Shown: in pieces, positions 9,643 to 18,682 of the stretch
Position numbering within the stretch: position 1 is the stretch's first letter
How the letters are laid out: the number at the start of each line of letters is the position of its first letter
Origin: SAR324 cluster bacterium
Lineage (GTDB): Bacteria > SAR324 > NAC60-12
NCBI GenBank assembly: GCA_014382365.1
Contig: JACNJW010000044.1
Span: forward strand, 71,368 to 105,705
DNA length: 34,338 nt
Reading direction: 5' to 3'
The notes under the pieces: model-generated
Told to the model about the DNA's origin: nothing
Database searches by the model: none
Seen by the model: only the letters and a program-made list of their open reading frames with translations
Program-made: the position numbers and the translations under genes

Positions 9643-10833
9643 TTAGATTTCATCAAGTGAGTTGATGGCATTTTCAGGCATGACAATTTTTTTAGCTGCT
9701 GAGGCAATATCTTTGAGTCCATTTCCTGTCAGCAAAACCACACAGATTTCACTGGAATCCAAAGTTGATTTTTGTTTCAAAAATCCAGCATAAGCAGTTG
9801 CTGCTGCCGGCTCAGAGAAAAGTCCGCAGTTTGAAGATAGTTCCTGTTGTGCAGACAATATTTCATCGTCTGTGACAGTCAAACATCTGCCGTTATGAGC
9901 TCTCAAATTTTTTAGGGCAAGCAACCCGTTGCTGGGCACATCGACTGATATAGAATCTGCCACTGTACTTGCCGCTTGTCCGTCAAAAGTTCCGGACTCC
10001 ATGGCTCTGAAAATTGCTGCACTGCCACTGGCTTGTACTGCATGAATTGTGGGTATTTTTGAAATTCTGCCCAGTTGCAGCAGATCCCGAAATCCTTTGT
10101 AAATTCCGGAAATAATTACACCGTCACCAACTCCGACAAAAACATGATCCGGAGCTTTTCCAGCCGCAGAATCCGCTGCAAGTTGGTTGAAAATTTCGAT
10201 GGCAACAGTTTTCTTGCCTTCAATCGTCATGGGATTGTAGGCCGTGTTGCGGTTCATTCCTCCACGGGTACGGGAATATTCCAGCGAAAGTGCAAAGGCT
10301 TGATCATAATTCTTTTCTGCCAGCACCACATCAGCGCCATACTGCAAAGCCTGAATCATTTTTGCCGGTGGTGCGGTTTTTGGTAAAACCAGTTTGACCT
10401 TCAAGCCTGCTGCTGCGCCAACTCCTGCCATCGAAGAACCGGCATTACCTGTAGAAGCAACAACAACCTCACGGACAGCGTGTTTTCTTGCAAAAGCTGC
10501 AACCAAAAAAGAGGCCCTATCTTTCAATGAGCCAGTTGGATTAACTCCATCATCTTTAAAATACAACTCCGGAAAACCGTGTTTCTGCACTAAATTTTGT
10601 GGATGCCAAAGTGGGGTGTTCCCTACAGGTATTGTCGGAAAAAACTCTGCTTCAACGGGTAAAAATTCCAGAGGATTACTGCTGGTTAGAGTGCCTTTCA
10701 GTTCTACTTCAAGAACACCACTCAGCGGCTGACCCGGTTTATGCCTGCAAGAGCAGTCAGGACAAAGCATCAATTCCGGACTTATTTCATAAACTGTGTC
10801 GCACTGGCTGCATTTGTAATTAAAACTGAGCAA
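9643..10833 (-). CDS. thrC: Threonine synthase
   Basis: PLP enzyme converting O-phosphohomoserine to threonine (396 aa). The N-terminus carries a four-cysteine zinc-ribbon-like segment, C8-x2-C11 and C24-x2-C27. The core starts with GNTPLWHPQNL and the PLP-lysine motif DDGVNPTGSLKDRAS, with the lysine at residue 104. The phosphate-binding VVASTGNAGSSMAGVGAAAG follows. The start is TTG at 10833, supported by AAGGA six bases upstream. Dehydratases of the same fold are an alternative, but NPTGSLKDR with an N-terminal ribbon is typical of threonine synthase. It is 104 bp downstream of dnaE and 36 bp upstream of a second PLP enzyme on the same strand. Confidence 0.88.
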   Translation of the reverse strand: MLSFNYKCSQCDTVYEISPELMLCPDCSCRHKPGQPLSGVLEVELKGTLTSSNPLEFLPVEAEFFPTIPVGNTPLWHPQNLVQKHGFPELYFKDDGVNPTGSLKDRASFLVAAFARKHAVREVVVASTGNAGSSMAGVGAAAGLKVKLVLPKTAPPAKMIQALQYGADVVLAEKNYDQAFALSLEYSRTRGGMNRNTAYNPMTIEGKKTVAIEIFNQLAADSAAGKAPDHVFVGVGDGVIISGIYKGFRDLLQLGRISKIPTIHAVQASGSAAIFRAMESGTFDGQAASTVADSISVDVPSNGLLALKNLRAHNGRCLTVTDDEILSAQQELSSNCGLFSEPAAATAYAGFLKQKSTLDSSEICVVLLTGNGLKDIASAAKKIVMPENAINSLDEI

Positions 10834-10937
10834 AGATTATCCTTATATTGTTAGTTGTAGTCATAAATTAATTCAGTAAGAACGTCCTCAAAAGTTTACT
10901 AAATTATTGGCTAAAAAACGAGAAAATTATTTCTTAA

Positions 10938-13900
10938 TTATTTGATGTTTTTCAGTGAGGAATAACCAAACTCCAAAGTCTGCTGAGGCAAAAGTTCTTC
11001 AAGTTCTTCAATCAACGCAGAAGTAAAATTTAGCTTTTCTTCAGGAGTTATTGTTACTGAAGTTGCTTCCGGAGTTTGAACAGAAAAAGTAAAAGGCTTT
11101 TCTCCTGCATATTTCTGTAGAGTATTGCGCAGTAAATTTATCTTTGCAGAATCTAATTTTTCTGCAGCAATGTTGATAGACATGTTTTTTGCTTCCGTTT
11201 CCCGGATTTCATTCAAACGGTGAATCTGATCAACAAACAAACTAACTTCCTCATCACGATAATTTACACGTCCTGAAATCAACAGTGGTTCACTGCTTTC
11301 CAGCAATTCTCCATCCTTTTCATAAACAGCAGCAAATACAGGAAACTCTATGGTACCTCGGGTATCTTCAAGGGTGACGATGGCAAACTTGGCATTACTT
11401 TGATTAAGCCGGACAGTATTATTTACAATAATACCAACCAGTGACACTTTATCTCTTTCTGCATGTAGACCATCTTTCAATTTTGCAGTTGTAGTTGCCA
11501 AAAGTTTTATTTCGGAAACAAAACTGTCTAGAGGATGACCTGAAACATAAAAACCCAAGGCCGCTTTTTCCTGATTCAGCCGTTCTTTTTTGGGCCAATT
11601 CCGGACTTCAGGAAATTCAAGCTGTGTCTCAGTGGCTTCTGCATCACCTGCATCCATCAACCCAAACAAAGAATCCTGCGCAGGATCTTCTGCACGCCGA
11701 AACTCCTGTGCTAAATGGAATGCACTCTCCAATGTAGAAAATAATTGTGCCCGGTTTTCGTGCAGTGAGTCAAAAGCACCACACTTGACAAGAGTTTCAA
11801 ACATGCGTTTATTAACTTCCTTCAAATCAATTTTTTTCATGAAGTCCATGAAATCCGTTAACTGCCCATGTTCGTTCCGTACTTTCAGAATTGCATCAAC
11901 GGCCTTTCCTCCCACATTTTTTACGGCATTCAAACCAAAACGAATAACCTCAACACGGGCCTCTCTCTGCAGCCAGGCAGCAAATGCAGACTGCTTTTCG
12001 AAGATTCTATTGATATTGTTTTCAGAAATTTCTGCTGTCAAATTTTGAGTTAGCAGTTGTTGATAGTGCTCTTCGGCGGTTTTTGCCAGCAGATTCAGCA
12101 ATTGATCTTGTTCCTTGAAATTCTGATTTTTCAGACTCTTTAAGGCTGTCTTCAGATGCTCCAACATATCTTCAGGCACAGTATCTCTGTCAGGATTTGC
12201 AGCATTAAAATCCCGTTCAAAATGAGCCAGCGTGATGGCAGAAATTCTAAACTCAGTTGCTGCAACCGTAAATGTTTTTTCACTGTGGTTCACATCAGGC
12301 GGCAGGACTTTTATGCCCATTGCTTTGCATTCACTGATGTAACTGATGATATTATCCTGATTATTGATTGAACCATTGAATAGTGCAGCCATCAACTGTA
12401 CTGGATAGTGTGCCTTGAGGTAGGCAGTTTGATAGGAAATCAAACCATAGGCAACACTGTGAGATTTATTAAATCCATAACCGGAAAAATAATTTATTGT
12501 ATCAAAGATTTCATTAGCTTTTTCTTCCGGCGTACTGGCCTGTGGACACTGTTCAACAAACTCCGGGTTTTTCAGGCAGCCTTCAACAAACTGTATCCGT
12601 TGTTCTGCCAGAACCTCAGGAGTCTTTTTGCCAATCGCGCGGCGTAGCAAATCCGCCTGTCCCAGAGAGAATCCGGCAAGGACCTGCACGCCCTGAATGA
12701 TTTGTTCCTGATAAACAAGCACACCATAGGTTTCCCGCAATATTTCCGCCATTAGTGGGTGTGGATAAACTACCCGCTTTCGGCCGTGTTTACACTGCAC
12801 ATAATCCTCAACCATTCCGGAACCCAGTGGTCCCGGTCGGTAAAGAGCTAAAATGGCAACTATATCTTCAAAAACCGAAGGCTGCATATTGGCCACTAAG
12901 CGCTTCATACCTGATGATTCCAGTTGGAAGACTCCGATAGTATCTGCTTTGCAAAATAAATCGAAAGTCAAAGGATCATCCATAGGAATGCTCGAGATAT
13001 CTAAAACCGTTGCCTGCTGACGGCTTTTTTTAATCAACTCCAGAGTGTTGTCGATGGTGGAAAGATTTTGCAAGCCCAGAAAATCAAACTTGACTGCACC
13101 TTGATCCTCAGCATACTTCATGGGATACATCGACTGCAGACTACCATCTTTGCCGGTACAAACTGGCATAACTTCACGGATATCCTGATCCATGATTATT
13201 ACTCCGGCTGCATGAGTTCCCAAGTGGGTATTCAAGTCTTCCAGTTGCCGACTGAATTTAATCAGGCGTTGTTCATTCTCAGAACCTTCTGCTGCCAGCA
13301 GTGCCAGTTCAGGTTCCTTGGCCAGTGCCTGATCGAGAGTGATGTTTAAATCATTTGGAATTAATTTTGCAATTTTATCTGCTTCTGAATACGGAAAATC
13401 CAAAACCCTTGCAACACCACGTACAACTGCTTTTGCTTTAAGTGATCCAAAGGTGGAAATTTGACAAACATTTTTTTCACCATATTTGTCACGTACATGC
13501 TCAATTACTTTTTCTCTGCCTTCTACATCAAAATCAATATCAAAATCCGGCAGATTAACCCGGTATGGATTGAGAAATCTCTCAAAGAGTAGGCCGTAAC
13601 GAAGTGGATCCACGTCTGTAATCAGAAGTGCATAAGCAACCAGTGAGCCTGCACCTGAACCTCGACCTGGACCAACTGTAACGCCATTTTCTTTTGACCA
13701 TTTGATAAACTCTGAAACTATCAAAAAGTAGCCTGGAAACTTCATTTGAATGATCACATCCAGTTCAAAACTTAATCGCTCATAATATGGTTTTTGAAAT
13801 TCTTCAAAAGTACTTTCCGGCAGATATAGTTTAAATAATTTTTTTAAACGTAACTCTAAACCATTTTTTGCATCATCACGTAATTTTGAATCGAGAGTTT

Positions 13901-14819
13901 CTTCTTCTCTTGTAGAAATCTGGGGCAGGTAGAGTTTGTCATTTTCCAGAGACAGTTCACATTGCTCTGCAATTTTACTCGTATTTTCCAGAGCAATCAG
14001 CGGGAGCTCTGCAAAAGCAGTAAACATTTCTTCCGGACTTTTGAGGTAACGCTGGTTCCCAAGTTGGGTCGGTACTCCATCATCAGTTACCCGACGCTGC
14101 AATCCCATCAGCCAGAGAATATACTGTGCTTCTGCTTCCTCCGGAGTTAGATAAAGACAGTCATTTGTGCCCACTAGTGGAATGTCCAGTTCATGACCTA
14201 AATTGATTAACTGTCGATTCAATTCAAATTGTTCCGGAAGTCCCGTATTCTGCAGTTCAAGATAATAACGTCCTGCAAAAACATCGCGATACCAGAGTGC
14301 AAGGCGACGTGCCTCATTCGGCCGTCCTTCGAGAAGATAACGGTTAATTCCTCCGCCCATTCCACCACTAAGTGCAATCAAGCCTGCATTGTATTTTTCC
14401 AGCAACTGATGCCTGAAACTGGGTACCCCCCTGAGTTTACCTTCAGTGAAACTAAGACTAACTAAAAAACCCAGATTTTGGTAACCCTGGCGATTCTGAC
14501 AAAGAAATTGGGTTTGTCCTGTAGTGGGGTTATTAACTCCTGATTCGGAGGAGCTTTCTGCAAAATCACTCTCGATTACATTTGCCCCCATGCCAATGAT
14601 CGGCTTTAAGCCTTCCTTTTTCAAAGCATGATAAAACTCAACCACACCAAACATGTTGCCATGATCTGTAACAGCACAGGACTCAAATCCATGACTTTTA
14701 AGTGCTGTAACCAAATCCTTGATTCGGATTGCCCCTTCAAGCAGGGAATATTGTGTGTGAAGATGGAGGTGTGTAAACATTGGATTTTGAATTGTTTTTG
14801 ATGCGTAATCAGTATGCAT
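10938..14819 (-). CDS. dnaE: DNA polymerase III alpha subunit
   Basis: Replicative polymerase of the DnaE type (1293 aa). The PHP domain begins at FTHLHLHTQYSLLEGA (residues 15-30) and includes TDHGNMFG. The palm and nucleotide site contain GPGRGSGAGS (383-392), with catalytic aspartates D427 and D429 in PDFDIDF. A third acidic site is KFDFLGL. The fingers, including YRPGPLGSGM and SGYGFNKSHSVAYG, are also visible. The helix-hairpin-helix region, the OB-fold (VSLVGIIVNNTVRLN) and a C-terminal tau-binding-like region follow. It is complete. The ATG at 14819 is preceded at 5 bases by a perfect TATAAT and by no ribosome site, so a leaderless start is possible. M14 is an alternative start. Confidence 0.98.
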   Translation of the reverse strand: MHTDYASKTIQNPMFTHLHLHTQYSLLEGAIRIKDLVTALKSHGFESCAVTDHGNMFGVVEFYHALKKEGLKPIIGMGANVIESDFAESSSESGVNNPTTGQTQFLCQNRQGYQNLGFLVSLSFTEGKLRGVPSFRHQLLEKYNAGLIALSGGMGGGINRYLLEGRPNEARRLALWYRDVFAGRYYLELQNTGLPEQFELNRQLINLGHELDIPLVGTNDCLYLTPEEAEAQYILWLMGLQRRVTDDGVPTQLGNQRYLKSPEEMFTAFAELPLIALENTSKIAEQCELSLENDKLYLPQISTREEETLDSKLRDDAKNGLELRLKKLFKLYLPESTFEEFQKPYYERLSFELDVIIQMKFPGYFLIVSEFIKWSKENGVTVGPGRGSGAGSLVAYALLITDVDPLRYGLLFERFLNPYRVNLPDFDIDFDVEGREKVIEHVRDKYGEKNVCQISTFGSLKAKAVVRGVARVLDFPYSEADKIAKLIPNDLNITLDQALAKEPELALLAAEGSENEQRLIKFSRQLEDLNTHLGTHAAGVIIMDQDIREVMPVCTGKDGSLQSMYPMKYAEDQGAVKFDFLGLQNLSTIDNTLELIKKSRQQATVLDISSIPMDDPLTFDLFCKADTIGVFQLESSGMKRLVANMQPSVFEDIVAILALYRPGPLGSGMVEDYVQCKHGRKRVVYPHPLMAEILRETYGVLVYQEQIIQGVQVLAGFSLGQADLLRRAIGKKTPEVLAEQRIQFVEGCLKNPEFVEQCPQASTPEEKANEIFDTINYFSGYGFNKSHSVAYGLISYQTAYLKAHYPVQLMAALFNGSINNQDNIISYISECKAMGIKVLPPDVNHSEKTFTVAATEFRISAITLAHFERDFNAANPDRDTVPEDMLEHLKTALKSLKNQNFKEQDQLLNLLAKTAEEHYQQLLTQNLTAEISENNINRIFEKQSAFAAWLQREARVEVIRFGLNAVKNVGGKAVDAILKVRNEHGQLTDFMDFMKKIDLKEVNKRMFETLVKCGAFDSLHENRAQLFSTLESAFHLAQEFRRAEDPAQDSLFGLMDAGDAEATETQLEFPEVRNWPKKERLNQEKAALGFYVSGHPLDSFVSEIKLLATTTAKLKDGLHAERDKVSLVGIIVNNTVRLNQSNAKFAIVTLEDTRGTIEFPVFAAVYEKDGELLESSEPLLISGRVNYRDEEVSLFVDQIHRLNEIRETEAKNMSINIAAEKLDSAKINLLRNTLQKYAGEKPFTFSVQTPEATSVTITPEEKLNFTSALIEELEELLPQQTLEFGYSSLKNIK

Positions 14820-14956
14820 CTTACATTATATATTTTTTGCGGGCAAGATTCTTATCTGTACTGGGATTCTAAAACGGTTCTGAATTAACATATTATCAAG
14901 TATACAGAACTACAATAATTCATCTGTAACAGTAATTGACATTTGATCTTTTAAAG

Positions 14957-14985
14957 TTGTCAACTTAGCAAACTTGATGTATTCT
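14957..14985 (+). promoter_or_regulatory. Candidate sigma-70-type promoter of the molybdenum hydroxylase operon
   Basis: TTGTCA (14957-14962), a 17-base spacer and TATTCT (14980-14985) stand 75 bp before the first ATG of the operon. The -35 box overlaps the right arm of an inverted repeat, TTGACA (14936-14941) with TGTCAA (14958-14963), spaced by 16 bases. This is a plausible regulator site. The call comes from pattern matching in AT-rich DNA only. Confidence 0.35.
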
Positions 14986-14991
14986 GTGCTG

Positions 14992-15004
14992 TTGAGATTC
15001 TCAA
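14992..15004 (+). promoter_or_regulatory. Candidate operator palindrome TTGAGATTCTCAA
   Basis: A perfect 13-base palindrome (TTGAGA-T-TCTCAA) sits 6 bases after the predicted -10 box, at or just after the expected start of transcription. This is a typical repressor position. Its outer bases (TTGA...TCAA) echo the inverted repeat at 14936-14963. No regulator gene of a matching type is adjacent. Confidence 0.35.
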
Positions 15005-15059
15005 ATTTAAAATTAATTAATCAAGTATTTTCTTTACCTGCTAAAAAACAATACTGCTG

Positions 15060-15890
15060 ATGTTACAGTATTTTAGACCTGACAATCTTGAAGCTGCGCT
15101 GCTTGCATTGAGCGAAACGGATTGGACTTTACTGGCCGGGGGGACAGACTTTTATCCTGCAAGAGTCGGAAAACCCATCACCGAAAACGTTCTCGATTTA
15201 ACTGCTCTTGAGGAACTCCGTTCAATCCGGAAATCTGAAGAAGGCTATACTATTGGTGCACTGACCAGTTGGACAGATATTATCGCTGCCGAATTACCAC
15301 CTGCATTTGCTGGCCTGAAGAAAGCTGCAAAAACCATTGGCGGTATACAAACTCAGAATGCAGGTACACTCTGTGGAAATATTTGTAATGCCTCTCCTGC
15401 GGCAGATGCTGTGCCGAATTTGCTGGCACTTGAGGCAACAGTACAACTGAAATCAAGTCTAGCAACAAGATCACTCTCCTTAGAGAAATTTATTCTTGGA
15501 AACCGTAAAACTGCCAGAAAAGCAGATGAACTCGTCAGTGGAATATTCATTCCTCGTCCTGGCGAAAACGCTGTCGGTAATTTTGAGAAATTGGGAACAC
15601 GCAGCTATCTCGTCATTTCAATTGTGATGGTAGGTGTAGTTGCTGAACTGAATGTACGAGATGAAATTTTGCAGCTCAAAGTTGCGGTTGGAGCCTGCTC
15701 GCCTGTTGCACAACGGCTTAAGTTACTTGAAGAAGAGTGCAAAGGACAAAAAATAAATGACATCGAGATTCAGTCACGGCACTTGGAGCAACTGGAACCA
15801 ATTGACGATGTCCGTGCTTCGGCTGCATATCGAATCTCAGTCATACCTGAACTGTTGGGGCGTGCCATCAAAGGAATAATTCAGCCATGA
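15060..15890 (+). CDS. Molybdenum hydroxylase FAD-binding subunit (xanthine dehydrogenase family)
   Basis: FAD subunit of a xanthine dehydrogenase/nicotinate dehydrogenase-type molybdenum hydroxylase (276 aa). It passes electrons from the 2Fe-2S centres to an external acceptor. The FAD-binding loop LLAGGTDFYP is at residues 23-32. The second FAD motif, TLCGNICNASPAADAVP, is near residue 102. A CO-dehydrogenase flavoprotein C-terminal domain follows. It is the first gene of a rightward operon; its stop overlaps the next start by 4 bp (ATGA). The substrate cannot be read from this subunit. The neighbouring 6-hydroxynicotinate reductase-like gene points to an N-heterocycle. Confidence 0.93.
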   Translation: MLQYFRPDNLEAALLALSETDWTLLAGGTDFYPARVGKPITENVLDLTALEELRSIRKSEEGYTIGALTSWTDIIAAELPPAFAGLKKAAKTIGGIQTQNAGTLCGNICNASPAADAVPNLLALEATVQLKSSLATRSLSLEKFILGNRKTARKADELVSGIFIPRPGENAVGNFEKLGTRSYLVISIVMVGVVAELNVRDEILQLKVAVGACSPVAQRLKLLEEECKGQKINDIEIQSRHLEQLEPIDDVRASAAYRISVIPELLGRAIKGIIQP

Positions 15891-18682
15891 GCATAACCGA
15901 AAAGACTAGTGTTTCATTCACTTTAAACGGCACTCACCATACCATTACTGTCAATCCGCTGCGTCGTTTTTCTGATATTCTCCGTGAGGATTTGGGATTG
16001 ACCGGTACCAAAGTCGGGTGCGATGCCGGTGACTGCGGTGCCTGTACAATTCAAGTTGACGGAAAACAGCGTTATGCCTGTTTGACAGCCGCCGCACAAC
16101 TTAAAGGTTGTAATGTCAGAACAGTGGAAGGTCTTTCTAGTAATGGAAACCTGTCAACTCTTCAACTGGCGTTCCTGGATGAAGGAGCAGCACAGTGCGG
16201 CATCTGCACTCCAGGTATGTTGATGGCCGCACAATCGTTGTTGGATCAAACGCCAAATCCATCTGAGCCGCAAGTTCTTGACGCACTGGGCGGCGTGTTG
16301 TGCCGCTGTACCGGATACACGAAAATCGTTCAGGCAGTACTAAAAGCAGGACAATCCTCATTTTCCCAAACTATTACTGAAATCGAAAATCCGTCTTCAG
16401 AAATCAACCGTCAGAAATCTGTCGGCACGCGGATGCTGAAGGTTGATGGGTATAAAAAAATAACCGGAGAAGAAATTTTTGGAGCAGATAACGCTCCGGA
16501 AAATTCACTCTGGCTCCGGGCTGTCCGCTCTCCACATGCACGTGCAACATTCACACATGCAGACCCTGAAACCGTTTTGAAGAAATTTCCGGGATTAGTC
16601 AGAGTTTTGACTGCAGATGACGTCCCGGGAAATAACGGTTTCGGAATTTACCCCCATATTAAAGATCAACCTGTTTTAGCCAAGAATCATGTGCGATTCA
16701 GAGGAGAGGCAGTGCTCGCATTAGTTGGTGACAGAGAAAGTGTGGAATCAGTAACAGAAGATGATTTGGGTTTAAAATGGGAAGTTCTTGAAGCAGTCCG
16801 AGGCTGGAAAGGAGCACTGTCCGGGAAACTGGAACCGGTCCAGTCCGAGGTTCCGGATAATGTTTTAGCAAGAGGTTTTCTGAAAAAAAATGATGTTGAA
16901 ATGGCTTTTTCAGAATCTGACATTGTAGTTGAAGGAAAGTGGACAACTTCGGCAGTTGAACATGGTTACATTGAACCCGAAGCAGGATATGCCCGTAAAG
17001 TCGGTCAACGTCTGGAAATTTTTGTCTGCACACAAACGCCTTACATGGATCGTGATGAAGTGGCTCAAGTCATGGGACTTGAGCCCAAACAAATCAGGAT
17101 TATACCGTCTGCAGTCGGCGGAGGTTTTGGTGGAAAGCTGGATCTTTCTTTACAACCGCTGGTTGCAATTGCAGCCTGGATTCTTGAGCGTCCGGTACGC
17201 TGCATTTACACACGTCCGGAATCACTGGCTTCCACTACCAAAAGACATCCTGTTAGCATGAGTGCCAAGGCCGGCTGTAACCGTGATGGGAAGTTGACTG
17301 CCTTTGAATATCATGGTGATTTCAATACCGGTGCCTATGCTTCCTGGGGACCAACAGTGGCGGACCGTGTTCCGATTCACTGCAGTGGACCTTATTTAGT
17401 TCCAAGTGTTTTGGCTAAAACTCGTGCACTGCTCACCAACGAATCTCCTTCAGGAGCATTCAGAGGATTTGGAGTTCCTCAGGGATCCATTGCCAGCGAA
17501 GCATTGATGGATGATCTTGCTGAAAAGACAGAGATAGATCCACTTGAATTCAGGATCAGGAACGCACTCCGGAAAGGTGACAGAACGGCTACAAGTCAGT
17601 TACTTGAAAACAGCGTGGGACAAGTTGAATGCCTCGAAGCTCTTCAGAGTCACTGGCAAATATGGCGCAAAGAAGCCGGGGTATTTAATCAGAATTCTAC
17701 TCACAAAAAAAGAGGAGTCGGTTGCGGTAGTGTCTGGTATGGCTGCGGAAACACTTCACTTTCAAATCCGTCAACAATGCAGGTCGGTATAAACGCAGAT
17801 GGAAAAATTACTTTGTATAACGGTGCGATGGATATTGGTCAAGGAGCAAACACCATTATGATTCAAATCTGTGCAGATGCACTGGGACTTCCTGCAACTC
17901 AGTTTGAATATGTAATGGGCGACACTGACTTGACTGCAGATGCAGGAAAAACTTCTGCCTCCCGGCAAGCTTTTGTTTCCGGAAAAGCCGCACAACTGGC
18001 CGGAGAAAATTTACGTGCAAAAATAATTCTGCTTGCAGAAGCAGCCGAAAACGCAACACTTTGCCTTGAGCAAACCGATTCATCCTCAGGAGGAAAACTT
18101 ATTGTAGCAGACAAAACCGGCAGCCAGGAAATAATTCTGGCTGACATTCTGCCTTTGGCAAACGGTGATGTACTTACCGGCGAAGGAACATTTGATCCAC
18201 CAACAACCCCCCTCGATGAAAACGGGCAGGGGAGTCCTTATGCGACATACGGATTTGGTGCACACATTGCGGAAGTTGAAGTAGATACGCTTTTGGGTAC
18301 AACTAAAGTTCTCAGACTGGCCGCCGCACATGATGTCGGAAAAGCAATCAATCCAACTCAGCTTGAAGGACAAATCCAGGGTGGAATCGCTCAGGGTTTG
18401 GGAATGGCCCTGATGGAAGAATATATCCAGGGAGTAAGTGAAAATTTACACGATTATCTCATGCCAACAGTCGGCGATATGCCGGAAATAAAAGTGATCC
18501 TGATTGAAGATCAGGAACCGTTGGGTCCCTTCGGTGCCAAAGGAATTGGGGAACACGCCCTGATACCGACCGCACCTGCTATCCTTGGAGCAATAAAGCA
18601 GGCCACTGGAGTTTCAATTAACCATCTTCCGGTCACACCCGATCGGCTCTATACCGCTCTCCGGGAAGCTGAAAATAAATAA
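15887..18682 (+). CDS. Fused 2Fe-2S and molybdopterin subunit of a xanthine dehydrogenase-family hydroxylase
   Basis: Catalytic subunit (931 aa) joining two parts often encoded separately. Residues 1-80 form a plant-type 2Fe-2S ferredoxin (C45, C50, C53, C65 in VGCDAGDCGACT and YACL). Residues 81-160 form the helical 2Fe-2S domain (C104-C107 in QCGICTPG and C139-C141 in LCRCTGY). From about 185 onward lies the hammerhead plus molybdopterin domain. It has VGGGFGGK (near 410), SGAFRGFGVPQ, a GQGANT loop near 650 and the catalytic-glutamate motif GAKGIGEHAL near 882. It hydroxylates a heteroaromatic C-H using water. No XdhC-like maturation factor is in view. The stop overlaps the next ATG by one base. 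The sequence does not tell purine from pyridine or pyrimidine substrates. Confidence 0.93.
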   Translation: MSITEKTSVSFTLNGTHHTITVNPLRRFSDILREDLGLTGTKVGCDAGDCGACTIQVDGKQRYACLTAAAQLKGCNVRTVEGLSSNGNLSTLQLAFLDEGAAQCGICTPGMLMAAQSLLDQTPNPSEPQVLDALGGVLCRCTGYTKIVQAVLKAGQSSFSQTITEIENPSSEINRQKSVGTRMLKVDGYKKITGEEIFGADNAPENSLWLRAVRSPHARATFTHADPETVLKKFPGLVRVLTADDVPGNNGFGIYPHIKDQPVLAKNHVRFRGEAVLALVGDRESVESVTEDDLGLKWEVLEAVRGWKGALSGKLEPVQSEVPDNVLARGFLKKNDVEMAFSESDIVVEGKWTTSAVEHGYIEPEAGYARKVGQRLEIFVCTQTPYMDRDEVAQVMGLEPKQIRIIPSAVGGGFGGKLDLSLQPLVAIAAWILERPVRCIYTRPESLASTTKRHPVSMSAKAGCNRDGKLTAFEYHGDFNTGAYASWGPTVADRVPIHCSGPYLVPSVLAKTRALLTNESPSGAFRGFGVPQGSIASEALMDDLAEKTEIDPLEFRIRNALRKGDRTATSQLLENSVGQVECLEALQSHWQIWRKEAGVFNQNSTHKKRGVGCGSVWYGCGNTSLSNPSTMQVGINADGKITLYNGAMDIGQGANTIMIQICADALGLPATQFEYVMGDTDLTADAGKTSASRQAFVSGKAAQLAGENLRAKIILLAEAAENATLCLEQTDSSSGGKLIVADKTGSQEIILADILPLANGDVLTGEGTFDPPTTPLDENGQGSPYATYGFGAHIAEVEVDTLLGTTKVLRLAAAHDVGKAINPTQLEGQIQGGIAQGLGMALMEEYIQGVSENLHDYLMPTVGDMPEIKVILIEDQEPLGPFGAKGIGEHALIPTAPAILGAIKQATGVSINHLPVTPDRLYTALREAENK

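Noticed and set aside
11590..12048. 152-codon frame antisense to dnaE
   Set aside because: Shadow of a highly supported dnaE frame; low-complexity residue make-up and no start signal.
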